From Paenibacillus qinlingensis (GTDB taxonomy: Bacteria; Bacillota; Bacilli; Paenibacillales; NBRC-103111): 64,000 nucleotides of DNA. A model generated the notes under the pieces. That model saw only the letters and a program-made list of their open reading frames with translations. It was not told where the DNA came from and did no database searches. This document shows positions 9,126-19,300 of this stretch, piece by piece. The stretch spans positions 87,114 to 151,113 of the forward strand of contig NZ_JABMKY010000019.1 of NCBI RefSeq assembly GCF_013204845.1. The letters run 5' to 3'. Position 1 is the stretch's first letter. Every line of letters begins with the position of its first letter. The position numbers were made by a program, and so were the translations under genes.

Positions 9126-9322
9126 GTGTCTGAGGTTCTATAATAATCGTCTATACAACGAAGTTCGGCAAATAACGAAGCGGCCTTAATTATTCTCAGA
9201 AATTGTGTTAAAATTTGTATAAAATTCAGCAACAAGCTGCTAGCCCTACAATAGATTACATAAAAGAGCACGCATCAGTTTCGGCCTGTAGGGGAATGGA
9301 TTTCAATGCCGATAAGTAGGGA

Positions 9323-11383
9323 ATGGTGATCATGGCAAATGAAAAGGAAGCACCCGTTTCAAGCCCGCAGCTGACAGCAATGAGCATGATCGATGAGCGC
9401 CAGGATCAGTTTATTGGAGGTCGGAGTGAGCAGCTTGAGCTATTTAGACGCAGTATCACGGAGGGTGCCGTAGAAGGCAAGACCATCTGGAACCTATATG
9501 GTACGGCTGGTGTTGGAAAAAGCTTTCTTCTTGATTCGTTTCGCAGGCAGGCGCTGCGAGCAGGGGCCATCATGTTGTATCTGGACAGCCGTGATTTTAA
9601 TCATAAAGGCGATATGTTTTGCCGGGAGCTGTTGTTGCAGCTGACACCGGGTGAGAGGGTACTGCACCGGAATCCGGTGGAAGTCTGCTTGTCCAAACTT
9701 AAAGAGTTAGCCTCAGAAGTGAAGATAGTCCTAGCCTTAGACACCTATGAGGAAATGGGTGAGTTGGACGGCTGGCTGCGAGATCAGTTTATTAAATGGC
9801 TGCCAGACAACATGCTGCTGTTGATCGCAGGTAGATATAAGCTGAAAGGGACATGGATCGTTTCCCCCGCCATCCGGGAGCGCTTACTATTTATGCCGCT
9901 CGGAAATTTAACTCATGCGGAAAGCGCAGTTTATTTGAATCAATGTGGCATTACGGAAGGTCAACAAATTGAACGGATCTGGTTTAAAACAGGTGGTCAT
10001 CCGCTCGCTCTTTCGCTGGCTGCTGATGTTAATCCTAACGTGGACTGGATGCATACCTCAACGGAAGATACGGGATGGTTTGATCATTTAGCCAAGGCGT
10101 GGCTACGCGAGGTGCCTGATGCTCATTTGCGGAAAGTGGTAGAGGCGGCAGCGGTGCTGCTTCGTATCAATCGCGAGGTATTGCAGGTTATTATGGACCA
10201 AGAAATGGATGACGAAACCTTTGGTCACTTGATCTCGTTGTCTTTTGTCCGCAAGACAGAACGAGGCTGGATGCTGCACGACTTGATGCGGCTCGCAATG
10301 CGCAAGCAACTGGAAGAGCGAACCCCGGTTTATTTTGAACGGCTCAGGGGACGAGCAGCGCAATATTATGCAGCACGGATACGTCATTCCGCGCCGTACC
10401 GAAGAACCGATTGGGAAGTAGGAGAGCTTTTTTATTATACGGGCATACCTCTCATACGTACACTAATTCAATCATACTCCAGGGGCCAGTATACTTGGGA
10501 GCCATTGACGCTAGCTAATCTGCACGAAGGTGAAGCTTATTTGCGTCTAAGGCTTGATCAAGCGACCCCGCTAAAGCTGACGGGCATGGATCCGGAGACG
10601 GATCTATCGTACGAAGAGTTTGAAGGGAAGGAGGATATGACGCTTACGATCAAGCATTTGGATTTACGCACTTGGGTCAATCAAGATCAACAAGCGGCCA
10701 TGCTCCTTCGTTCCGCAGATGGGAGAACGGCTGGTCTTGCTGTCATCGTTCCTATTGACAAGTCGACGTTGCCCGTACTGCTTGATGATCCGTTCGCGAA
10801 CCCTTATATATCCTCCTTGTCGAAGGAAGAAATCAAACTTTTGGAGGTTGATCCTCCTGATAAGGCCGGCTGGTTTATACGGACAATTGATTACGTGGAT
10901 TGGCAAAATCCGGATATGGTTATAGAGACGATGTATTTGATGTTTTCGTATATGTGTTCGGGCGGTATATTTATTACCTCCCCTCCGCCTTTGGGATTTT
11001 TTCGTGAAGCACATTTGAATCTCGGATTTCAATTGGTACCAGGTATTATCCATCACAATTATGATGACAAGACACCTACACCGACTTTCGTACTGGATAC
11101 CCGTGGAGATAAGTTGGAGGCATTTTTACGCTTTTTATTAAAAAGAGGTGGGTTCCCGGATGAGCTGCACGTATCTAATGGACAGGACTTTCAGTTGACG
11201 AAAAGGGAACGGGAGGTCGTTGCCCTTGTTCTCGATGGGTTAACCAATTTGGAAATTGCCAGAGCCCTGTATGTCAGCGAAATTACAGTTAAGAAGCATG
11301 TTAGCTCTATCTACAGTAAGCTCTCCGTAAAGGGAAGGACCCAATTAATCAAGCTGCTAGCTAGTAATCCGTTAATAAGCTGA
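9323..11383 (+). CDS. STAND-type ATPase with C-terminal LuxR helix-turn-helix
   Basis: The protein is up to 686 aa. It starts with an NB-ARC/AAA-like NTPase: Walker A GTAGVGKS (residues 60-67) and Walker B VLALDTYEE near 134-142. The middle region is a helical arm without obvious TPR repeats. The last 65 residues are a LuxR-type HTH, with LTKREREVVALV, the NLEIARALYVSEITVKKHV core and a final INKL-like helix. Proteins built this way (MalT-like) are ligand-dependent transcription activators. Starts at ATG 9323, GTG 9326 and ATG 9332 are all open. TAGGG at 9316-9320 best suits GTG 9326 or ATG 9332. The gene is followed by a strong terminator, so it is monocistronic. It may control the next cluster, which begins behind a palindrome at 11516, but this is only positional inference. 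Confidence 0.8.
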   Translation: MVIMANEKEAPVSSPQLTAMSMIDERQDQFIGGRSEQLELFRRSITEGAVEGKTIWNLYGTAGVGKSFLLDSFRRQALRAGAIMLYLDSRDFNHKGDMFCRELLLQLTPGERVLHRNPVEVCLSKLKELASEVKIVLALDTYEEMGELDGWLRDQFIKWLPDNMLLLIAGRYKLKGTWIVSPAIRERLLFMPLGNLTHAESAVYLNQCGITEGQQIERIWFKTGGHPLALSLAADVNPNVDWMHTSTEDTGWFDHLAKAWLREVPDAHLRKVVEAAAVLLRINREVLQVIMDQEMDDETFGHLISLSFVRKTERGWMLHDLMRLAMRKQLEERTPVYFERLRGRAAQYYAARIRHSAPYRRTDWEVGELFYYTGIPLIRTLIQSYSRGQYTWEPLTLANLHEGEAYLRLRLDQATPLKLTGMDPETDLSYEEFEGKEDMTLTIKHLDLRTWVNQDQQAAMLLRSADGRTAGLAVIVPIDKSTLPVLLDDPFANPYISSLSKEEIKLLEVDPPDKAGWFIRTIDYVDWQNPDMVIETMYLMFSYMCSGGIFITSPPPLGFFREAHLNLGFQLVPGIIHHNYDDKTPTPTFVLDTRGDKLEAFLRFLLKRGGFPDELHVSNGQDFQLTKREREVVALVLDGLTNLEIARALYVSEITVKKHVSSIYSKLSVKGRTQLIKLLASNPLIS

Positions 11384-11442
11384 CTCCTGCCCCCTTTTTC
11401 ATCACACGGACTGAATAAGACTGTTTATATAGCCTATTTATG

Positions 11443-11475
11443 AAGCCCACACCCCTTTTGGGGTGTGGGCTTTTT
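11443..11475 (+). terminator. Strong rho-independent terminator
   Basis: AAGCCCACACCCC at 11443-11455 pairs perfectly with GGGGTGTGGGCTT, separated by a short TTTT loop, and is followed by T residues. It ends the STAND regulator transcript. Confidence 0.92.
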
Positions 11476-11515
11476 GGGTTCTGCTCCTGATCGATTTGCC
11501 TAGTATAAGTCGGAT

Positions 11516-11533
11516 ATTATACGTTCGTATAAT
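11516..11533. promoter_or_regulatory. Perfect palindrome, probable operator overlapping a -10 element
   Basis: ATTATACG at 11516-11523 and CGTATAAT at 11526-11533 are perfect inverted repeats around TT. The right arm contains TATAAT, so a dimeric repressor bound here would cover a -10 box. It lies 146 bases upstream of the DUF2269/SDR cluster. Size and symmetry fit TetR or MarR-type operators, but no such regulator gene is adjacent. Confidence 0.55.
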
Positions 11534-11612
11534 TTAGAAATCAGAATGGTCATGTTAAATTACTTGTTAAGTGAGCTGACTGGCTAAGGTGGTTGAATGA
11601 AAGGGGGATTGC

Positions 11613-11642
11613 ATGATGGCCTACACCGACCAGGAGCTCTAA
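11613..11642 (+). other. Nine-codon ORF with good ribosome site, possible gene remnant or leader
   Basis: AAAGGGGG at 11600-11607 precedes ATG 11613 at a suitable distance, but the frame stops after nine codons (MMAYTDQEL). It may be a leader peptide or the remnant N-terminus of a deleted gene. The rest of the 11476-11679 gap holds only the palindrome at 11516 and the ribosome site of the next gene. Confidence 0.25.
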
Positions 11643-11679
11643 ATGTTATGCGAATAGGAAGAAAGATGGAGGATTTCAC

Positions 11680-12135
11680 ATGAAATGGCTTGTTCTAATT
11701 CATATCGTGTCAGCGATTCTTGGCATTGGACCTACTTACTTTGGTCATATTTTACTCAGAAGGAGCCAGAACAATGAGCAGCTTCGACAATCTCTGGCAC
11801 TTTTTCAGCAACTCAACTATTTCCCGAAAATTGGAGGTACCCTTGCTGTCGTTTCTGGTGTGGCGCTCGTTGCTTTGGCAGGGTGGAAATTCTCGGATTT
11901 ATGGATTCTAAGTTCACTCGTGCTGTATGTAATTATTCAGGTTGTGGTGGTGGGAATGCTGACGCCTGTCATGACTCAGTTGAATCAATGGCTGAGCGAA
12001 GAGAAAAGTAAAACAATTGATCCAGATACAGAAGCTGACAAAGGGGCTCTGCTTACCAAAGCCAATAAGCTCTACAACACAGCATCCATCATGGGTACGG
12101 TATTAATTATTCTTATGATTGTTAAACCAATGTGA
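11680..12135 (+). CDS. DUF2269 family integral membrane protein
   Basis: The 151-aa protein has four hydrophobic segments (about residues 1-25, 48-70, 74-100 and 128-150) and the WLVLIHIVSAILGIGPTYF opening typical of DUF2269 proteins, which have no defined biochemical role. GATGGAGG upstream gives a good ribosome site. It heads a same-strand group with an SDR gene (54-base gap) and a small oxidase-like gene, and probably shares the operator-like palindrome at 11516. The function is unknown. Confidence 0.75.
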   Translation: MKWLVLIHIVSAILGIGPTYFGHILLRRSQNNEQLRQSLALFQQLNYFPKIGGTLAVVSGVALVALAGWKFSDLWILSSLVLYVIIQVVVVGMLTPVMTQLNQWLSEEKSKTIDPDTEADKGALLTKANKLYNTASIMGTVLIILMIVKPM

Positions 12136-12194
12136 ATGAAACACAATGGCTGATTTAGAAAGAACGGCACATCTAATATTAGGAGGAAATGGTA

Positions 12195-12947
12195 ATGACA
12201 AATTTAGTTGGAAAAGTAGCTTTCGTATCTGGAGGGGCCAGAGGAATCGGAGCGGCTGCGGCCCTTATGCTGGCTAAGCAGGGTGCTAAGGTTGCCGTTA
12301 ATTATATTCAGCAAGAGGCTGCTGCGCAGGCCATCGTAGATCAGATTCGCGACGCTGGTGGAGAAGCCATGCTGGCGAGGGCTGACGTGCGTGATGCGGA
12401 ACAGGTAAATGAGGTTGTAACTCGTATTCAAACAACGCTTGGGGACATCGATATTCTGGTTAGCAATGCCCATATGAGCTTCGTAATGAAACCGCTGATT
12501 GGGATGCTATGGGAGGAGTTTGCTCAGAAGCTCAATGATGAGATGAAGGCGAATTTTACGTTGACGCAAGCAATTGTACCTCGCATGATCGCCAGGGAAT
12601 ATGGAAGAATTATCTACATTTCTAGTGATGCAGCCGATGGGCCGCTGCCTTACATGGGGGCACACGGAACGGCTAAATCAGCATTGAATGCATTCGCCAA
12701 ATACGTAGCGTTAGAGAATGCTCCCTATGGAATAACGGCCAATGTGGTTTCACCTGGACTCGTCCAAACGGATGCTTCCAGTGTTACGCCTGAGTCGGTT
12801 AAGCAGCAGCTTGCAGCCATGACACCGCTGCAGAGGGTAGCTGTACCGGATGACGTGTCGGGTGTGATTGCTTTCCTAGCCAGTGAGGAAAGCCGATTCC
12901 TAACAGGTACATGTACGAGTGTAAACGGTGGAATCAAAATGGGGTAA
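12195..12947 (+). CDS. Short-chain dehydrogenase/reductase (FabG-like)
   Basis: Classical SDR features are visible: cofactor motif VSGGARGIG near the start, ARADVRD for the adenine-binding Asp, NAHMS in place of the usual NNAG, and the catalytic set of Ser in YISSDAA with a downstream HGTAKSALN. The usual YxxxK appears as GAHGTAKSA, so the catalytic Tyr is replaced by His. This is a notable departure that may alter or abolish redox activity. The C-terminal SPGLVQTD and GTCTSVNGG segments are normal. The start at 12195 is chosen because AGGAGG at 12181-12186 is 8 bases upstream; ATG 12189 is too close. Probable NAD(P)-dependent carbonyl reductase with unknown substrate. Confidence 0.85.
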   Translation: MTNLVGKVAFVSGGARGIGAAAALMLAKQGAKVAVNYIQQEAAAQAIVDQIRDAGGEAMLARADVRDAEQVNEVVTRIQTTLGDIDILVSNAHMSFVMKPLIGMLWEEFAQKLNDEMKANFTLTQAIVPRMIAREYGRIIYISSDAADGPLPYMGAHGTAKSALNAFAKYVALENAPYGITANVVSPGLVQTDASSVTPESVKQQLAAMTPLQRVAVPDDVSGVIAFLASEESRFLTGTCTSVNGGIKMG

Positions 12948-12983
12948 GTCCGAGACAAATATTAACCATAAAGGTGGATGCAT

Positions 12984-13349
12984 ATGGCAAGGAATATGAT
13001 CGTTTGGTCTACATTTTATTTTGTAATTGGTGTCGTTATGGGGATGGTTATGTCCATATCAGAAGTCCATACACTATCCCCGGTTCATGCACACATTAAT
13101 TTATTGGGATGGGTGTCGATGGCGCTGGGCGGTATCCTCTATCACTTGTTTCCTGCTGCAGCGAATTCTATGTTGGGTAAGTGGCATTTCTGGCTGCATG
13201 TGATCGGTATTCCGCTCATGATGGCTGGATTGGCTGGTTTGCTCTCTTCAGGAAATTCGCAATTTATTATCGCAACGTCCATTGGTGGCATTTGCGTTGT
13301 GATTGGAGCCATATTCTTGTTTATCAATGCGGCACGTTATGTGAAATAA
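12984..13349 (+). CDS. Small membrane protein related to haem-copper oxidase subunit I
   Basis: The protein has about 121 aa and four membrane segments. The sequence SPVHAHINLLGWVSM places two His residues as in cytochrome oxidase subunit I-like small proteins, and a third His-rich turn, WHFWLHVIGIP, follows. Such proteins are annotated as cytochrome-c oxidase-like, but a catalytic role is unproven for the short forms. ATG 12984 is preferred because AAGGTGG at 12971-12977 is 6 bases upstream; ATG 12978 is adjacent to it. It probably belongs to the same transcript as the SDR gene 36 bases upstream. Confidence 0.65.
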   Translation: MARNMIVWSTFYFVIGVVMGMVMSISEVHTLSPVHAHINLLGWVSMALGGILYHLFPAAANSMLGKWHFWLHVIGIPLMMAGLAGLLSSGNSQFIIATSIGGICVVIGAIFLFINAARYVK

Positions 13350-13380
13350 ATCCAGAATGAGCTAGTGAGGTGGTGCTTAA

Positions 13381-16300
13381 ATGTGTTTGATGAATAACAG
13401 ATTATTGACGAAAAGGCTGAGTTCCTTGCTGCTTGTCCTGTCCTTGTTCGTTCAGGTATTTCTACCTTACGGGGGTGAGCAGGTTGTTGTGGCCAGTGAT
13501 GTCGGATTAAGCATACAGAATCCGGAGGAGCGTATGCCAGCTTGGGCCAAGGAATCGATTGCCGAAATGACACAGCTTCGTGTTATCCAAGGATACGAAG
13601 ATGGTACGTTTCGAGCTGAACGCACTGTGACGCGTGCCGAAATGGCCGCGATGCTGCTTCGCTTCGTGCAATCAACTGCCATGAAGCTGCAAGAAACGCA
13701 AGCGCCGACTTTCCAAGACGTCGGGCACGAGTGGTTTGCGGAAGAAGTTCGCCGGGCAGCTCGTCTTGGCATTGTCCAAGGTAATGAAGCAGGCCAATTC
13801 AGACCAGAAGCTGAAGTAAGCCGCCAAGAGTCAGCGGTAATGCTCAATCGCGTGGTGCAGCAGACGGTAACCGGGACCTTGTCCTTGAGTGACAAGAGCT
13901 TGATCCCAGCGTGGGCCCAGACAGCCGTTGCTGCTTTGGTCGAAGCTGGTGTCATGCAAGGGTATGAAGATAATACCTTCCAAGGGCAACGGAATATAAC
14001 GCGGGCGGAAGTAGCTGTTATTCTTCATCGGGCTAAGAAGCTAGCGAGCGTAGGTGGTGATGTAACATCTGCGCCGCTCACGATCAAGGTCAGCCAGACG
14101 GATGGATCTATTCTGCAAGCAGCTGATGTATTCATCCACGAGAAAGGGAAGCGGATGTACAAAGCCTGGGGACGTACCGATGAGCAGGGCGCTTGGGTGG
14201 CTTCAATACCTTATGGAGACTACGATGTACATGTCGTGAAAGAAGGGTATGCAGGCTATCAGTCTGTCGTGTATGAGAAGGGACGAACGGATCTAGCACT
14301 TACCGCTCAGCCATCCGCGCAAATTGAGGGAACCGTCCTGGGTGTGGACGGGAAGCCGGCGGTTGGCACAATCCTTTCGTTTACGACCAACCCAACGTTC
14401 TATGCAGTCACGGGTTTGGACGGTACGTTCCGTGCTAATGTGCTGCCGGATAAGACGTATCGCTTGACGCTCGTTGAAGATGCAGGCCTGTCGCGCATCG
14501 TTGCAGAAGGCGGAGGAACAGCGGCTATTTATGGAGCGAGCCCTTCTACGTTTCCAGGCCTGTCGCTGCTGGATACGGAGCAATCTCAGTTAACAGACTG
14601 CAGCTGTCATAAATATGACGCCCTCCAGACGTTTACATCATTAGGTGCAGGACAATCGTTAACGATAGGTCATGTTTCAATAGATGGCGCACGGCCTATT
14701 CCCTCGGGAGGGGGGAGTGGCGGAGGATCAGGCACAGGAAATAACAATGGGAACCGTGACACAACTCCGCCGATCGCTCCTGCAGCTTTAACCGGTACGG
14801 CTGGCGATAGCGTGGTGAGTTTAAGCTGGACAGCGAACACCGAGAGCGATCTGATGGGATATAAGGTGTATGCGTCGACCGACGATGGTGCTACTTGGAC
14901 ATCAAGAGCCAATGTAGCTGGCGGAAGCGTGACAACGTATTCTGTGAGTGGACTCACGAACGGGGTAACGTATCTATTCGCGATCACAGCGGTGGATGCA
15001 TCAGGCAACGAGTCAGCGAAGTCTGCTGGGTTTATCGCAACACCGCAAGCACCTCCAGTAGGAACGAAACCGGCTGCACCTTCTGGCTTAACAGGTAAGG
15101 CTGGCAATACGCTGGTTACGTTACAATGGTTGGCGAACAGCGAGGCTAACCTTGCGGGTTATGAGGTTCATTATTCCTCAGACAACGGTGTATCCTGGAT
15201 AAACGGCCCCCAATTGGGCAAATTGACGGAAGCTTCCGTTACAGGCTTGACGAACGGGACGGCATATAGCTTCACCGTGACAGCAATGAATTCAGCCGGT
15301 CAACGCTCGGACCGATCAGTCCCGATCACACTTACGCCGAAGGAATCGAATGGTACGCCGGATCCTGTTGAGGTAGCTACGCAAATACCGACGACGGCAC
15401 TGCCAACTTTTCATTCCACAGTTCAATTTCTGTATGCGGGAAGTGAGCCGGTGCAGACGGGGGTCGCTGAAGGAGCTATAGAAGCTAGTCTTGTATCTGT
15501 TGTTCGTGGCCAAGTGCTGGATTCAGCAGGCGAGCCATTGGCAGGCGTACTGATTAGTATTCTTGACCATAATGAGTTGGGCGTGACGAGGAGCCGCGCC
15601 GACGGAATATTCGATCTAGCGGTAAACGGAGGCGGTATCCTGACGATACAATTAACCAAAGAGGGATACATGCCCGTTCAGCGTAAAGTAACAGTAACTG
15701 CCGGGAGATACGAGACACTGCCAGATGTGATACTGAAAGCATACGACACGAAGGTAACGGTTGTTGACTTGAATACGGCTGTTGACGTTCAAGCAGCTCA
15801 AGGCTCCCAAGTAACCGATGCAGATGGGACTAGACAGCCTACGGTTATTTTTCCAGAGGGGACGTCTGCAACGATGACGTTGTCGGATGGCTCTAGCGTG
15901 CCTTTGACCGAAATCCACCTCCGTGCGACTGAATATACCGTCGGGGAGAATGGGATGAACGCGATGCCAGGTGACCTTCCTGATTTTGTCGGCTACACCC
16001 ATGCCGTTGAATTGTCAGCTGATGAGGCTGTGCAAGCGGGAGCAACCGAGGTTCGCTTTAATCAACCATTATTTTACTATGTAGAAAATTACCTGAAATT
16101 CCCAGTTGGTGAGACTGTACCCATGGGCTATTACGACCGTGAAGCTGGACGATGGGTTGCATCGGACAACGGAAAGGTCATCAGCATCCTAAGTGTTGAC
16201 GAGGGAATTGCCACCATTGATTCGGATGGGGATGGAGCGATTGACAGCGCTGATAAGCTAGCCGTTCTTGGTTTTACGGATAAGGAAAGACAGCAGCTAG

Positions 16301-19300
16301 CTGATATGTACACCGCTGGTCAAAGCTTGTGGCGCGTTCCGATTGAACACTTCACCCCTTGGGATTGCAATTGGCCATATGGTCCACCGCTTGATGCGGA
16401 GCCTCCTGTTGACCAGGACCCGAACAGTGAGCATGACGAGTTAGACCCTTGTGAACAAGCGGGATCCATTATTGGTTGCCAGAATCAAAGCTTAGGGCAA
16501 GCGATTCCGATTGAAGGCACAGGAATGAACTTGAATTATACGAGTACGAGAACCCCAGGATACAAGAGTAGATCGAAGCTTACGATTCCAGTCAGCGGAG
16601 ATTCAATTCCTAGTTCGCTGCGTTCCATGACGGTCACAGTCGAAATCGGAGGTAAATCGTACAGAAAAACCTTCAATCCGGCTCCTAATGTCACCCATAC
16701 GCTTCAGTGGGATGGCATAGATGCTTATGAGCGGAAGCTGATTGGCTCACATCCCTACAAGGTTACCGTATCGAATAACTACAACTTTCAATACTATGCA
16801 GCCACGAGTGATTTTCAGCAAAGCTTTGGACGGCTTAGCGCATCAGGGGTCGTAATTGGTGGAGTGAGAGAGACAACGACAATACCCGTTTCACGTGTCT
16901 GGTATGGTTCCTTGGAAAGTCCAAATAATCCGTTTGAGCAGGTGGGAATCGCTGGCTGGAGTTTGGATGCCCATCATATGCTGAGCTTCGAAGAGAATAC
17001 CATGTATGAAGGAGACCGTAACAAGAAAACAGTGTCTCATAAAAGTCTGAACAAACTGGATCTATCTGGGCTTGGAGATGGCTTCCGCCCCGATGGTCAA
17101 ATCATAACTCCCGGACCTGGAAATTCCGTTTATTTCACAGCAAGTGGAGGTATTAAAAATGGCTGGTATCCGCAAATTGTTGCACGTCTTAATCATGATG
17201 GAAGCTTTCAAAAGAGTGAGGAATTTCCGTCTGAGAGTTACATGCTGATAAGTTCAGACTCCCTCGGGAACGTGTATCGGTACTCACCAACGAAGAAGCA
17301 GATATACCTCAAGAAATCAGACGAGATATATTGGTCAGTTTTTGCGGGAACGGGTAACGCTGTAAACAGAGATATTATCGATGGGGCTAAAGCCGTAGAA
17401 TCGGATTTGTATACAGTCTTCAGCATGGCTGCAGCGTCGGATGGATCCTTATATGTGTCAGGGAACAACCAGGTTTCTAGGCAAAATATCTTTTACCGGA
17501 TTGGCACTGACGGCCGCATTCAGTTCATGGGCAGTGGTGAAGGAGCAGACAGCGGAAAGGCCAATAAGAAAACGATTGGCGAAGTAGTTTCAGTCATAGC
17601 AGGACCGGACGGTTCTGTTTATATTCACGATCGCATTTACGATAACTTTAATCACATGCAGTATGCTTCAAGAGTAAGAAAAATAAATGCAGATGGCGTA
17701 ATAACCAAGATAGCAGGGAAATCACCAAATACGTATACGGGCAATTATGAGGTTAATCACGGTGTAGCTGCCAATAAGGCGCTATTTTATATGCTGAAGA
17801 TGTACCTTGATGGAGAAGGAAACATTTTGTTCACAGCATTGAAAAATAACTGGGAACCAGAAAAGCTATACAAAGTTAAGGATGGCATTGTAGAGGAAGT
17901 TAGCCTTGAGCATGCTAGAGCAACGTCTAAAGCTTATCTTTCATTGGCAACGATAGATTATAACGGCAGTTATCTGTATGCGGGTTCTGGCAACATCTAC
18001 CGGGTTGACAGCTCTAAGCTCTTGCAAGCTGAAATTTCGGAGGAAGATGGTTTGTCGGTTAATGTTTTTGATTTAACAACTGGCAAGATCCTGCATAATG
18101 AAAGTGTTTTGTCCGGAGCTAAACTGAAAGCATTCTCCTATGATAATGACGGACGCCTCCTGTCGATATCGGATCGCAGTGGAAATTTGACACGCATAGA
18201 GCGTGATACGCAAGGCAAGCCAACAGCGATTATCGCGCCAGGTGGACAACGAACGATCTTAGAGGTGGATAGCAGCGGGGAACTTAGCTCCATTACGAAC
18301 CCGGCAGGCGAGACTTATCGGATGCAGTATGAAGGAGGACTGCTCATCGCGTATACGGATCCAGTGCAAGGTGTGAACCAGTACGACTACGATGACAACG
18401 GGCTGCTGGTGAAGGCGACCAATCCGGAGGGCGGCATCAAAACGCTGCACAAATCCATCCTCAACAAAGGTTCTCTTGTTACCTTTACGGATCCTAGCAA
18501 TCGTACTACGACATACGAGACCGTGGTCGCGGACGGGAAAACACTGTATACGTTGATAGATTCGAACGGGGCTAGAACGTTAACAGAGAAGATTGGTGAG
18601 CAGAGTGAAATGGCAACACTGCCAGACGGTACCAAGATCAGTAAGAAATTCGGGACGGATCCAAGGTTCGGTAAAAATACGCCATTCGTTTCGGAACTGA
18701 CTTACACCTCGCCCGACGGTAAAGTAACTACATTTAAGGAAGAACGATCCGCAGTAATCAATAATAACAACGAGTTGGTATCGTATACGGTCAAGCATAC
18801 ATTGAACGGTGATGTATTCACGATCCAATACGATGGGGGAAATCATAAATTCACGGAAACAACGGCAGAGGGTACGAAGACTGAAACCTATTTGGATGGA
18901 AAAGACAGGGTTATCAAGGTGGCCTGGCCGGGAACGGACCTCTTCCCAATTGAATCCTTCTACGATGCTCTTGGTCGGTTGGAGCGGGTTCAACAAGGTG
19001 AAAAATGGATTAGCTACACGTATAACGCACAAAATCTGATTGAGAAGGAGACCGATGCCTTCGGCAGTGTGAAAACATATGAGTATGACACTGCAGGACG
19101 CATCGCCTCTATTACGACCCCTGGCAATAAGGTATATCGCAAAGGATACGATGATCTTGGCAGCCTAACAGGGATCACGATGCCTGACGGTTCAAAATAT
19201 GAACAGCAATTCAATAAGCTGGGGCAATTCGATGGCTTCGCCCCTGAAGGCTCAGGCCTTTGGTACAATCCGGAGTATGACAATGGCCGTAATCTTGTGA

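Larger units (their letters stand above)
8380..9322. other. 943-bp junction between AT-rich island and host-like sequence
   Basis: No intact gene was found. The left part (8460-8700) is a stop-interrupted frame, and 8771-8857 is the tail of a group II intron. From 8867 to 9090 nothing could be assigned. At 9092-9125 a hairpin followed by T residues can end transcription rightward. The last 130 bases form the upstream region of the STAND regulator. A 76-codon ORF at 8959-9189 crosses the terminator and looks spurious. The composition changes from AT-rich on the left to mixed on the right, which fits an island boundary. Confidence 0.6.

Noticed and set aside
8959..9189. A 76-codon plus-strand ORF
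   Set aside because: It runs straight through the terminator hairpin at 9092-9125 and has no ribosome site.
10103..11056. Minus-strand frames opposite the STAND regulator
   Set aside because: The plus-strand gene has clear Walker and LuxR motifs over the same region.
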